Of a stretch of DNA of 64,000 nt, positions 15,091-63,029 are shown piece after piece; positions within the stretch are counted from its first letter, which is position 1, and the number at the start of each line of letters is the position of its first letter. The notes below the pieces were generated by a model, which worked only from the letters and a program-made list of their open reading frames with translations, ran no database searches and was not told the origin of the DNA. The position numbers and the translations under genes are program-made. Location of the stretch: assembly GCA_905160935.1 (NCBI GenBank), contig CAJHZI010000833.1, positions 921,001-985,000 on the forward strand, in the 5' to 3' direction. The stretch comes from Enchytraeus crypticus. Its lineage: Eukaryota > Annelida > Clitellata > Enchytraeida > Enchytraeidae.

Positions 15091-15700
15091 TGAACGAATT
15101 GAATTCATTTGAGAGAATAATCATTTACAAAATCTTATATGGCTCTTTAGGTAGTTTTTTAAAATTCCAATTCTCTTAACTTTAGTCACCACTAACCTTC
15201 ACTTTAGTCACCACTAACGACATGTACAGTTTACGATTGGAATATTTTGTAGTGACCCGAAAAGACACTGACAAATTTTGGCAGGTTTTCATATTGCTTC
15301 TCTTATTTCAATCCCTACATTGCTATGTCTAATTCTACTTTAAAAATTAAGTATCACCAACATATCTGCTACACCGGCGAGGAGTAATATCCTGCGATCA
15401 GCTGATCTTAGTTTCTACATCAGTTCTGTATGTGCTCCAAGGCCTAGAATAACAATGAGTACCAGGGATTTCAACACCTCTGGGCCAGCTGTCTGGAACA
15501 ATATTCCTGGCAGTCAGTGACAGACTGACAGTCTGAACTTTCCCTTATCTTGCAGCTTCTAGAAAATACTTTAAACTGCCTTACTTTAAGTGCATAAGCG
15601 CTACTGTGGCGTGTTGCAAAAAGCGTTATCTTTTTAGATTGACTAAATAATATGTTAATATTTTTATATTGATAGCCTAATATTAACTGCACCGATATTT
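15090..15700 (+). pseudogene. Decayed C-terminus of a non-LTR reverse transcriptase
   Basis: Translation near 15400-15510 gives SADLSFYISSVCAPRPRITM and then STRDFNTSGPAVWNNIPGS before a stop. The pattern F--SGPAVWN-IP is typical of the C-terminal end of LINE reverse transcriptases and resembles the LINE-2* end at 44045-44406. Upstream RIIYKILYGSLG is a further trace. Several stops and frame changes. Confidence 0.5.
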
Positions 15701-16139
15701 TTAGATGTATGCACCAAGTCTTAAATTATACCTTTTTAATAGAAAAACTGCATAGGGCTACTGTACTGCTAATGTACTGTATATTGCTTATTGTTAATTC
15801 TATTTTACAACTGAAAGGTCTACATCGATCAAAATCAAAATTGCCATTAAATGAGTTAGAATCGGGCTTTTATTTAAACTTGCAAAATAGTTTTAGTATT
15901 GCTGAATTTAATTTGGAACTTCTTGTCAATAAACTATGAGTAAACTATTTCTCAAACACAGATTAAAGACAAAATACATTAAATTTGTAACATCGTGCTA
16001 TATCTAATAGGTTAGATCACTTATTAATCTGCTCTGATAAACTTTTTAACATGCTGTCTGTATATTACGTTTTAAGAATATTATCAACTGACGTCAGATA
16101 ACAATTTGAGAGAAAGATTATGTAGGCTAATACAGTGCT
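15701..16139. other. Intergenic, no gene recognised
   Basis: AT-rich; a short open frame at 15709-15939 has no recognisable domain. Confidence 0.4.
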
Positions 16140-16358
16140 AAGATGCGATAACATCCATACCAACGTCAGAAAGGGCATTCGGTTGGTGAGCGTCTAGGAT
16201 CCAGAAATTGCTACAAAAATTTAAACGAATGAAAAATTCTCAAATAGGGGATTGACTGATGATATGATGTAAGACAGAGATTATTTGAGACAGTCTATTC
16301 GCATCCCGACTCTAGTTAAGCTGGGATTCAAGGTAAGATGATGATGATGATGATCATT
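16140..16358 (+). mobile_element. SINE family A, 5'-truncated
   Basis: Body from acatccataccaacgtcaga through ggggattgactgatgatatg and gacagtctattcgcatcccg to agctgggattcaaggtaaga plus (GAT)n. Confidence 0.8.
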
Positions 16359-16559
16359 CACGATGATATAGTACATTTTAAATTAATTTCAGGCTTCAAT
16401 CGCCAATAATCTTACTATTGATCTCACTAATTTTTAAGAAATAAATAAATAAATAACACTAGTTGTATTGAATTGTACGTGTAGATCAACTATGTTGATA
16501 TACATTATCACTTCTAATAGGTTACCAAATGTTTAAACCGTTACAGAATATATTCCTTT

Positions 16560-16665
16560 ATAATTATAGCCAGTCCAGTGAATGTCCGAGACTTTACTCT
16601 CAGATCAGCGCGGCTGAGAATCGAACCCACGAGAGTTCAATTCACCACAGGATCTGTCATTTAAA
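16560..16665 (-). mobile_element. tRNA-like SINE family D
   Basis: The minus strand reads cgtgggttcgattctcagcc, a good box B, followed by gcgctgatctgagagtaaag and tcactggactggcta, shared with 13716-13775. Confidence 0.5.
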
Positions 16666-17068
16666 ACTTCGTGACTAATGATTATTAATGATTTATTTAC
16701 ATCTCTATGTTTCAAACATAACAACACATATCAACAACAATTAGAATTGTTGGTGTTTGTTGTTATGCTAAATATTATGACTTTTTTAATGCCACCAGTG
16801 CTATGACTATCAGATGTTTGCCCATTAATCTTGTTGTTGTGAAATCAAAATCACGGACATTTTGTTCGACTTTCGTTGAAATCCTTCTTTTGAGATTTCA
16901 TTACTCTGTGTGTGAGACTGTAAGTGAAAAAGTGTCTGAGCCATTTCGACATTAAATTAAATGCTACGCTGCATTTTCTGTTCTGATATGCGAAAATTTT
17001 TGTATCTGCTGTAGAAAATATTTTTAAAGTACTGGATGTATTATCCTCTGATAATTAATACATCCATT

Positions 17069-17270
17069 TGAGGAAAGCAACGGGAAACCACCTCAGAAGT
17101 CATACTTTTCCCAAGCTATAGGCTACATAAGGATATGGATAAGACATAGACTTTGTGAAGGGATTAACTTGTTGATCTAAGAAGTGCTCTTATGGAGCGA
17201 GAAAGCAGACTTTGCGTATGAATATATGCCTTGAACCTGCCACTTGGCAGTGCACTGAAGAAGAAGAAGA
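17069..17270 (+). mobile_element. SINE family C, 5'-truncated
   Basis: gaggaaagcaacgggaaacc, acctcagaagtcatactttt, agggattaacttgttgatct, atggagcgagaaagcagact, then ttgaacctgccacttggcag and tgcactgaagaagaagaag. The last part resembles the LINE-1* terminus. Confidence 0.75.
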
Positions 17271-17442
17271 TTCCATTCAGTACCATCTATCTTTTGAGAA
17301 TACTTGGTGCATTGTACTCTGATGAAACATCCGGTACCATCTATCTTTTGAGAGTACTGAATGCATTATCCTCCGATGATTAATTGGACATCCGCTCTTA
17401 AAGATTTATTCACAGGTCTATATGGTGAAATAGTTAACATTC

Positions 17443-18125
17443 TCTCTCTCTCTTAGTGCACTGCCTACGCGCAGGTCCATGGTACATAACGCCTCCAATC
17501 TTCTCTGTCTTCCGCCATCTTCTTCATTTCCACATATGAGTGGGTCTTTAAATCATCTAACCTACCTATCTCGTCCTGCCCCTGCCTCTTTTTCCTTCCA
17601 TTCTACCTTCTATGACCTCTTTTAATAGACCTCCCCCCCTTCGAATGTGTCCTATCCATCTCTTCTTCCTATTTCTTAATACATTTATTAACTGTCTATC
17701 TGTGCCAACTCTCTCCAGGACTTTCTCATTTGTAACCTTTTGAGTCCAGCTAATCCTCTCCATTCTTCTCCAAATCCACATTTCCAATGCCTCCAGTTTC
17801 CTAATATCTTCCTTCCTTAAGGTCCATGTTTCACATCCATACAATAGCATGGTTCAAACCAAAGTTTTTACTATCTTTATCTTTGTGTCTTTCTTTAGAC
17901 TTTTTATTAATAGTTCTTTTCTGCTACCAAAGGGCGCTTTTGCTTGTGCAATCCTACTGCATATTTCCGTCTCACTTTTCCCATCATCGGTTATAGTATG
18001 ACCCAAATATTTGAAACTCCTTACCTGTTCCAATTTCGTACCATTTATTGTAATATTAACTTCACCTTTATTATTGGACACTCTCATAACCTTCGTCTTT
18101 TTTATATTAATCTTCATGCCATATC
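17443..18125 (-). mobile_element. LINE-1* (non-LTR retrotransposon), 5'-truncated, RT C-terminal coding region plus 3' end
   Basis: Minus-strand reading gives NIKKTKVMRVSNNKGEVNIT, VRSFKYLGHTITDDGKSETE, then after a frame break LLYGCETWTLRKEDIRKLEA and RKKRWIGHIRRGGGLLKEVI, the C-terminal part of a LINE reverse transcriptase. The end at low coordinates is the 3' terminus (cactgcctacgcgcaggtcc on the + strand) with a (GA)n tail at 17443-17455. It is defective: two open blocks (18117-17854 and 17850-17566) separated by a stop, and no endonuclease domain. This is the longest LINE-1* copy in the window. Confidence 0.88.
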
Positions 18126-19265
18126 TTAGGGCCGTATCATTCAGTTAACATTATAGTTTATATATTATTTACTTCAGCTAACACAATAAGCCTTTATTAA
18201 CAAAACAGAGGTAACGTTCTAACAGGAACACAACTGTAGCACAGTCATACAGGATTTATATCCTAGTCGATTAACTATAACATCAAATGCATATAAACAA
18301 GTACAGTTTCTGAGTCGATTTCAAGGAATATCATGTATGCTTCTTATCTTGATGTCAAGCAGTCTCAAGCCACAGAAATAAATGCAAACTAAAGAAACTT
18401 TGTCTAAATTTACTAAATGTAAAAATTGTAAGAGAAAATAATAAATTGACATTTTATAATATATTTAAAATTTTTAAAAATTGTGTAATTGATATTGTAT
18501 ACTATGGGCTTACTTATATGCTTATTACAAGTATGTTAATTCTATAATGGTATTACAAATATTATTACAGTATAATGCATCGTCTATAATAGGACTTACT
18601 ACTACTGTAAATTCACAATACTCTATTACTTTATTGACTAAATCTCAATATTTATTGGTGTTCTTCACTTGACGCGAGGGTAAAGTGTGAATATGAGTAA
18701 TTCATCGGTCACATGGTGGATATTAAGACTCTCACCTAAGTGGGAGAAATTATCCCAGAAATTTATCCCATTATCCCAGAAAAATAACTTCTTCTTCTCA
18801 GACAGTTTCATCTGAAATAAGATATATGCGAGAGACTTGCGATAAAATCCCTATGGGTTTTGATAGAAAACTTTATTGATTGATTGTTTGAGGACATTTA
18901 ATTAAAGTGATATTTGGCTAAGAGAAGAACTTTATTTAAAATCAATAGAATCTACCTGATATTCGGCAGACTACAGTTATTAGACAGAAAGCGGAATATC
19001 TTTAAAGTTTACAGCAAATACCTCATTTGCAAAATTCGTATAAGATAGATAATACTTTTCTGCTATACCTCTAATAATTATATCCCACATCAGTACGCAC
19101 ATCCCCGTTACTATGTCTTCTAAATTACAAATACATTCTGCTAAAGCTTTCAATTTACAAACACATCTTCGTACACGTGTCTTCTTACCTATAAATACAT
19201 TTTCTTAAAATACGTCACAGTAATAGTAAAAATCCGTATGCCTAATCGTTCAGCAGAAAGACGAA
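18126..19265 (-). other. 3' UTR and downstream flank of the Tolloid gene
   Basis: No coding feature. On the minus strand AATAAA hexamers occur at 18936-18931 and 18877-18872, about 330-390 nt after the stop at 19266. They are plausible polyadenylation signals. Confidence 0.5.
18872..18936 (-). terminator. Two candidate polyadenylation signals of the Tolloid gene
   Basis: TTTATT on the + strand at 18931-18936 and 18872-18877 reads AATAAA on the coding strand. Either would give a 3' UTR of about 350-420 nt. Confidence 0.4.
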
Positions 19266-53833
<34,568 letters not shown>

Positions 53834-55520
53834 AATAAAAACGGGCGCTTAATTCCAATATCATGCACATTCAAGGCGAACAATTGACCAATCCACTATC
53901 CTAATAGGTAATATTCTCATCGATATTGTCTACAAATGGATCATTTTATTAATGGCTACTCCTGCATAAAAATTGGCATTGACATATTTTTTCGCAGATT
54001 AAACTGAAACTTATCAAGTCGAAATGAAAAGCTTATTGTAGTTTTTCAACTTAATTTCAAGTGATTTAATTTGTGTGGCACAGGAATAACTTTTAAAGTC
54101 TAAATTTCCTTCCGGATTCACAAGTTTGCATGGTACAATCTTATAATTGGAAGTGTAATCTAATTTTATTCACGGCATACAAGCGAGAATTACCTAGAAA
54201 TTACATTGAATTACATGGAGCATGCTATGAACGAAGCCCCATCGCCAGTTGATAATTTCACATGGGTCCCTTTGTCTCTATGAAACGAAAGCGATGATTA
54301 ACTTTTGAACTATGCACAATAAATTAGAGTTCGAAATTATAAGCTTACATGTAGAGCCTTAGTACCTTGGACTATGAGAGTGTTGGTCACCAATACATCT
54401 TTGGCGCAGGTTAACATTTTGAATAGAAAATTATTTGAACACTATAGTTCTAATTTCAGGAATTACTAACATTAAAAACTATACGTTTATAAACTATTGA
54501 AGTTCAACAGTTACACGAACACTTTTATAAATAAAATACGCCAAAAACTGAATAACTGAACGGATCTAAGCGAGTCTAAATACAACGGTACAGTAACGTT
54601 ACTCTGCACTACAGTAATGAAGAAAGCACGACTGCTGTAAGCATTTCAACGGAACAGAGTTTTATACTAATAACATTCGCGCCTTCGTTAGCGAGAGATC
54701 TGAAATAGTAAATAATCGGTTCACCGGCCCCGCTGCACCTACCAGTGCGCGGCTGAGGCTGCATTGAAGCAGCGCACACTGATAAGCCGGTCCAATGGGC
54801 CGAGAGCACTGATAGATCGACTTCTGGGAACACTGGCATCAGAGCTAATCACACAAATAACGATTAATGAGGGAATTTAATGGTCGGCTGGTTGTAGCGT
54901 TGACTTGCTATGAGATGCCGACCAGATTTGACAACTACAACTACAATATTCGTAGGCCCCCTTAGCCTTAACCATTTACTAGAAATAACCAGAATCTTAT
55001 GCCACATAGTAGCCCTAGCCTTAGCCAAATCCCTAATTATTGCACTAGGACAGGCCCACAGATGAATTTGTTAAAGAGAAAAGAAAAATTTGAAATAGAA
55101 ATGTAAAGTTGCCATTGAAATAGGTCGTTACTTAATAGCCTTTCGGCGTTGTATTCTATCATTAATTCAACTGTCTATTACATGCATGTACAGTTGTATT
55201 CACCTAATTTGATACAATACAAAAATTATGCAAGTTATTTCAAGTTCAAAAAGCTCATCGCTATTAATATTTATTATAATTCCGCATGACTCAAACACAC
55301 GCCAATACAAACAATAGCAATGACATAACGTAGCGACACATTGGGTAAGGAAGCACAGATGCTTGTTTGAGGCCCATTTCCTCCCTCTTCTCCATCATCA
55401 GACTCCATGGCTATTAGTAATCGTTGTCTTTTGATGGAGCATCAAATTCAAGACGCGTTGATTTAATATTAGCCTTGCAACACCCTGAGATTTTATTCAT
55501 TTAAAGCTAAAAACACTCTT
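53834..55520 (-). promoter_or_regulatory. Upstream region of the Tolloid gene, promoter not resolved
   Basis: A GC-richer island at about 54700-54840 (accggccccgctgcacctac, agccggtccaatgggccgag) stands out from AT-rich surroundings and could hold a start site or first non-coding exon. The ccaat within ggtccaatggg is CCAAT-box-like. The open frame across it shows no domain. Confidence 0.3.
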
Positions 55521-55525
55521 TCTTA

Positions 55526-55605
55526 TAAGGTGGTCACCCAACCATGTACTAACCGAAGTTGACTTAACTTACCTACGATTATTGCCGCGCAACTAATCCA
55601 AGTGC
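55526..55605 (-). ncRNA. 5S rRNA-like fragment, probably pseudogene or SINE head
   Basis: The minus strand reads ggtaagttaagtcaacttcg and gttagtacatggttgggtga and ccacc, matching the promoter-box region of 5S rRNA with several changes. Confidence 0.5.
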
Positions 55606-55705
55606 GGGATATTCAGCACTTGAAACAGCTGTCAGTTAAATTGAGTTAATGCATACACATGAACTGATTTATGTAAGGTAGGTATAGGTACATGTGCATA
55701 TGAAA

Positions 55706-55707
<2 letters not shown>

Positions 55708-55776
<69 letters not shown>

Positions 55777-55816
55777 TATATACTGCATATATATGTGTAC
55801 AGCATGAATATATATG

Positions 55817-55865
<49 letters not shown>
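55708..55865. repeat. Two (TA)n microsatellites
   Basis: About 62 bp and 42 bp of tatata, separated by a short gttatatatactgcatata segment. Confidence 0.97.
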
Positions 55866-55868
<3 letters not shown>

Positions 55869-55869
55869 T

Positions 55870-57090
55870 AAATTTCATACACTGTATATGTATGATACTG
55901 CTATACGTATTGATATGTTGTTTGTGTATTGGTATGTATGCAATTTTAAATTAGCTTATTGTTCTGTTGCATTTTTCCTATACAATTTTTGTATGGTCGG
56001 GTATGAAATTACGACTGGATTGGTATAATAAGTCTTTAGGACGTCCTGAAACAGTAGTTCTATACAAAAAGTATAATTCTAATAGCAGTAGGCCTTTACA
56101 AATTGTTTGAAAGAGATAAATTAAAGATTAGAACGCGTTGGATTACATTCAAATCATAGTTCCAGAATTTATCATTCAAGGGGATAACAATCTCCTGTGT
56201 TACAACCTGTAGAAATCTTTAGATACTTTAATTCATTGTTAGTCATCAACCTGCCCATAACATAATTATCCAGGATTAAATAAACGTTAATCGGCTCTCT
56301 GGGTTTGATTTTACACAACTTCAATTAATTTTAGGATCGTTGCTTTACAATTTCATGCATAAACTGATTGCAATACATAGTAAGCTATTAGACACAGGAA
56401 TATAGCAAATTATTAGAAAAAATGAGAAAAAAGTGAGAAACTAATAAAAATATAAAAATTTTAATTTCTAAAGGTTACTTTAGGTAATGTGTATCGTCAT
56501 GATTATGCCTAGGTACATATCCGTCCGATTCAGCTATATATAGAAATATGTTTTTAAGAACCGTCGATTGAATCTTTTAATATTTAAAAAGTTCAATTTA
56601 CTAACGAAACTTTTATTACTATTTTTTATATTTCTTAACACAGTTTATTAGATAATCATTACATTCATTCATTAAGTATTCACACTATAGTAGACACAAT
56701 CCGCACACTGATGCTGATGTATGCACATGAAGAAGATTAGGTCAGCAATCGGATCCTGGAACTTACTAATCCTGTTCATTATTCTCCAGGATTCGGACGC
56801 TAATCCTGCTCCATGTCAATTATAATGGGATTATAAATCCCTAGAAATCCGTCAGACAGATCCGGGAAGAGTTAGACACATGGCTAAACAATTGCAGGAA
56901 AATATGACAGAAAAATATCGCCAAAGCATTTATGTGCCTTCCAGAAAAAATAGGATTACGCTCATATACTGACATTGTATACTTACATACTACTAGAAAG
57001 TAAATTTCACTATAACGCTGCAAGAAATAATGTTGTCATATAGGCATGCCTTCCAGAGCAGCTATCCACTGGTCGGCTTCGTCTACTTAC
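55870..57090. other. Intergenic, no gene recognised
   Basis: AT-rich unique sequence upstream of the Tolloid gene. Confidence 0.4.
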
Positions 57091-57114
57091 AGAGGTCATC
57101 AATGAATTCTGAGC
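57091..57114 (-). other. Exon-like 24-nt segment, possible 5' exon of Tolloid
   Basis: On the minus strand: acceptor aatgttacag, 24 nt, donor gtaagtagac. In one frame it reads SEFIDDL. It lies upstream of the Tolloid start codon, so it could only be a 5' UTR exon or part of an alternative first exon. Low certainty. Confidence 0.25.
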
Positions 57115-57279
57115 CTGTAACATTACAATTACAAATGTTATTTTGCTAGTACTACTGCCATTAAAATACCATTACCATTACTATCAATTTGAAAATTAAA
57201 ACTAATATCAATATTAATATGCATACAAATACTGATATTAATATTAATATTAATATTAATATATGGAATGAAGAATAAC

Positions 57280-57992
57280 TTCCAAAAGACAAAAGCATTC
57301 ACGAGTGTCCCAGAATAGAGGTGAAGTTAATATTGCAATAAATGGTACGAAATTGTAACAGGTAAGGAGTTTCAAATATTTATGCCATACTGTAACTGAT
57401 GATGTGGTATGTGAGACTGATCTATGCAGTAGGATTTCAAAAGCAAAATAGGCATTTTAGCAAAAAGTCTAAAGAAAGTCACAATGATAAAGTTAGTGAA
57501 AACCTTGGTATGGACCAGGCTATTGTATGGATTTGAAATATGGACCTAAAGTTAACTGCCTTACAAGTGAAGCAGTTACCTGGGTTAATGCATACGCTAA
57601 ATAAATAAATGGACCTAAAGGAAGGAAGATATCAGGAAACTAGAGGCATTGGAAATGTGGATATTAAGGAGAACGGAAAGGATAAGCTGGATTCAAAAGG
57701 TTACAAATGAGTAAGTTCTGGAGAGAGTTGGTACAGATTGACAGTTGATAAATGTATTAAGAAATATAAAGAAGAGTTGGATAAGACACATTCTAAGGAG
57801 GAAAGTCTACTAAAAGAGGTCTTGTAAGGTAGAATGGAAGGAATTAGAGACAGAGGCAGGCCGAGATTAGGCATGTTAGGTGATTTAAATATCCACGCAT
57901 ATGTGAAAATGAAGAGGAAAGCGGAAGACTGAGAAGAGTTGAGACGTTATACACCATGGACCTGCCAATAGGAAGTGCACTAAGAGAGAGAG
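57280..57992 (+). mobile_element. LINE-1*, decayed copy with a small insertion
   Basis: agtttcaaatatttatgcca, aaccttggtatggaccaggc, ggaaactagaggcattggaa, gattcaaaaggttacaaatg, gcaggccgagattaggcatg, gtgcactaagagagagagag. Many stops. Interrupted at 57552-57608. Confidence 0.82.
57540..57620. mobile_element. 57-bp retro-insertion with 12-bp target duplication
   Basis: ATGGACCTAAAG occurs at 57540-57551 and 57609-57620. The 57 bases between end in taaataaataa and are absent from the intact LINE-1* at 17443-18125. Likely a 5'-truncated SINE. Confidence 0.8.
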
Positions 57993-58032
57993 AGAGAGAG
58001 AGAGAAAGTGAGAGAGAGAGAGAGAAAGAGAT
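57993..58032. repeat. (GA)n tail of LINE-1*
   Basis: gagagaga run directly after the LINE-1* terminus. Confidence 0.9.
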
Positions 58033-58289
58033 TAACATTAGCATCATTATCAATATTAATATGGATACCAATTAATATTTAAATCGCCGATTTCAAGTAA
58101 CTCTATCATTCTGGTGTTTAATCAATGCTGACTGAACTGCCATTAGATCCCTGACCTCGCGGTTATGAGGCACACTCTCTTCTCTGATGCAAACCTTGCC
58201 CTAACTGCAAAATTTAAATTGAATAGAAACATAACTTATCTTCATTATAGCTTCTGATAGTTTAATTACAATTTTCTTATACACGATGT

Positions 58290-58690
58290 GGGATCTCAGT
58301 TTTGTAGGTTGAGGTTTGTTGTTTGTCATGGTTTATGGGTTCAGGTTTGTTGATTGTCAGGTTGTATAGGTTAAGGTAAGGTGGGTTGGTTGTCAGGTTG
58401 TATGGGTTGAGGTGGGTTGGTTGTCAGGTTGTATAGGTTCAGGTTTGTTGGTTGTCAGGTTGTATGGGTTGAGGTGGGTTGGTTGTCAGGTTGTATAGGT
58501 TCAGGTTTGTTGGTTGTCAAGGTTGTATGGGTTGAGGTGTTTTGGTTGTCAGGTTGTATGGGTTCAGGATTGTTGGTTGTTAAGTTTTGTTGGTAGTCAA
58601 GGTGTATGGATTCAGGTGTGTTGGATGTCAGGTTGTAGGAGTTCAGGTTTATTGGTTGTCAAGGTATATGGGTTGAGGTTTATCGGTTCT
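58290..58690. repeat. Minisatellite of ggttgtcaggttgtatgggt units
   Basis: About ten or more copies of a roughly 32-bp unit (gttggttgtcaggttgtatg, ggttgaggtgg / ggttcaggttt). Confidence 0.93.
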
Positions 58691-58699
58691 GGTCTTTGG

Positions 58700-59685
58700 T
58701 TACTGAACATTTACATCTCTAACCAGATGTTTTAGAAATCATCTTTACTTAAGTTTCATCTTTTTTCAACTCTCTGCACACTACGATATAATATTATTAA
58801 CGAGATTCTAGAATAAATTATTTTATTTTCGTGCATTTAATTTTATGTAATGCAAAATCTTTTGTCCATTCAATAAGCTATTCATGCAGTCGGATATAAA
58901 TTGGTTTCTCTGCAGGATAACTAAAAATCTTATTTCCTCTAATTTTACTTTTGTTTTGCGAAAAGAAAATTAAAAATGACATAGACGTTATATTTATTTT
59001 TATTAATAATAATTTCAGAATAATTATTATTAATAAAAATGATCATTATATGATACTCGCGTGTACTTTTGAATTTAAATGTTATTTTTCGAATAATTTC
59101 GATCAAATTACATAACTAAACCGATCTAAATGCACATTTGAGAAATTCAATATTTCAAACAAAAAGGCATAACATAGAAAAATTAAGAAAAACTGAATGT
59201 TCAGTGTAAATGTCAAGCTCTTAAAGAAAACGACTTTGGCCCTGTTTTTACTAATAATGATGTAGTAATAATTTCTCACGTTACGATACTTATTCGTTCG
59301 TTCGAATTTAAATTTTACAATTTAGAATTTTTTTGCTTCTAATTAGTTCTACATGTATGTATTAGTTAGTTATCGAATACTCACAATAATGAGCATGTTA
59401 AAAAGAAAGTGTCTGTAAGAGTCAAAATTCGAAACCAAAATCAGATGAATATGTGCATTGGACTTACCAGAGAGTTCAAGATATTAATAATTAAATCCAG
59501 TACATAAATTTACATCTACTGGAAGCAGGAGTATTCAGACAATGTGGCAGTACAGAGAAAATACATTTTGCTGCATATGAAACTACTTTTATCAACTTAA
59601 CTGAGTGAGAGGGGATAGGATTAATGCCTCCCCATAAATATGATTATTCAAATATAGTTGCCTTTAGCGCTTTAGAGGCCTGATC
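58700..59685. other. Intergenic, no gene recognised
   Basis: AT-rich unique sequence. Confidence 0.4.
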
Positions 59686-59689
59686 TCTC

Positions 59690-59895
59690 TATCTCTCTAA
59701 TGTTCTGTCAAGTGACAGGCCCATGACATATACACCTACTGATATACTGCTTTCAACTCTACAAACACGGCACTCCGTGTATCAACCAGTTAATCACGTC
59801 AAAAAAGGTTATGCCTTAACCACACCATAGCGTAGCCTATAGTTTAGGAATAGTAAAGCTTCTGAGGTGGATTCCCGTGGCCTTCTTCAGTTCTT
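59690..59895 (-). mobile_element. SINE family C, diverged
   Basis: tctgtcaagtgacaggccca, ttatgccttaaccacaccat, cgtagcctatagtttaggaa, tctgaggtggattcccgtgg, ccttcttcag: the reverse of C. Confidence 0.65.
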
Positions 59896-59899
59896 GAAC

Positions 59900-61170
59900 A
59901 GTCGTCTAACGGGTCCAGTTTATGGTTGGTATACTTTTCAGCTCTTCGGACACAACAGGGGACCCTCCCAAATGATGCCTTAGAAGTTTTGTGGAATCGC
60001 TTAATTAAATTATACGTTTCTGAATTCAACGCCAAACACTGATAATAGCGTCATATTCGTCTTCATGCCATTGTAGACGGAAAAGGGGAGCCAATGTAAT
60101 TGAATTATCATTGAATACTTAAATAGGCCTACTCTCGCAATTTCAGTTATCCCCCCAACAAATTTTTTCTGAAAAAAGCTGGATGCTTACTCAGCTGCAA
60201 CTCGGTAGAAAAGTAAAATATCTCCCCACAGCGTACCTGCCCTCTTCCTGTAGCCTTAATTCCTGTGACGAGTGTCCTTGAGTTATCGATTTCTAAAGTC
60301 CCTCATATTTGTTGTTAATTAATTTAATTGTTTTGTAAACGTCAGTGGCGTTACTAAGCGTTTTGTCTCTATATTTTAATTGACGCTTAAATCAATATTT
60401 GATTTTCTATTTCTATCCCCTACTCTCTCTCTCCCAGTTAATTACTTAATCCAATCGGCTATTTTAGTAGTCTTTGTTAATATGCTAATTAATTCTTATT
60501 TATTATCTGAGGGTATTTTTAACTATCAATCAAAGAATCTTTAAATAAATTATACTAAATAATCAATACAGAAATTGAAATAGGCTTACCTCTACGTAAA
60601 ACGGAAAATCCCATCTTCAATTTTCATAAATAATCTTGCTTGTACAAAAAATTCTAAAAGTTATCAAAGATATATTTTGTAGAATTTCAGCAAGAATCGC
60701 CCAAATGCAGAAATCCATTACTTATTTATTTTGTTCAGTGTGCTCATTATATTTCATAGAGTTAATGTACTAATTTTTCTCTTTGCTTGATAAAGTAATT
60801 TACCTGACAAACATGTATCTCCAATTTTGTTCATTTTAGCAGTTAACTCAGCACTTTGGTATCAAAGAGTTGATATTTCTTTACTCCATACGCTTATCAC
60901 CCACAGCGTTAGTGAAGTATGCTACGGGGGATAGGAGTGGGGGAGGGGGTGTGAAGCAAGAAATGCAATCGATTAATGGGACAAACAAAACAAAATACAA
61001 AAGTAAATAGTTACGTAACAACGGGTCTTTCGCGTGCGCTCAACGTGCTATTTCAGGTTCTTTTTAATTACTTCCGAGAGTTCTAGCTTAATTTGGTGAA
61101 AAGTCTATGTGCGGAGGGTGGGAGAGTAAATAAAGATTAAACAGTCTGAATAATGCGTGGGGGTGAAGAT
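59900..61170. other. Upstream region of the CAP-family gene
   Basis: AT-rich apart from a G-rich patch at 60925-60955 (gggggataggagtgggggag). No gene recognised. Confidence 0.4.
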
Positions 61171-61177
61171 AATTTAG

Positions 61178-61185
61178 TATATAAA
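61178..61185 (+). promoter_or_regulatory. TATA box of the CAP-family gene
   Basis: TATATAAA, 126 bases before the ATG. A start site about 30 bp downstream would give a 5' UTR of about 100 nt. Confidence 0.6.
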
Positions 61186-61310
61186 TTCCACCTGAAGCTA
61201 TTGAAATCAAACCACAACCGTCGAGCCATATCTTCACCTAGTGAACAGCCTGAGATAAAACTACAACTACTGAGCGATACAGAGTGGACAGGAGCACACA
61301 CTCGATCAAG

Positions 61311-62905
<1,595 letters not shown>

Positions 62906-62924
62906 GTATGTCCATGTCTCTATC

Positions 62925-62948
62925 TCTGTCTCTCTCTCTCTGTCTCAG

Positions 62949-62983
<35 letters not shown>

Positions 62984-63012
62984 ATATATATATCTCTCTA
63001 TCTCTCTCTGTC
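62925..63012. repeat. (CT)n-rich microsatellite
   Basis: tctctctctgtctc tract with a short (TA)n inside, directly after the exon 3 donor. Confidence 0.94.
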
Positions 63013-63029
63013 TCTATGTTAAACTTGCT

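Noticed and set aside
54609..54839. 76-codon minus-strand frame upstream of Tolloid
   Set aside because: No domain or splice support; more likely part of the GC-richer promoter region.
59844..60035. 63-codon minus-strand frame
   Set aside because: Overlaps a diverged SINE C copy; no domain.
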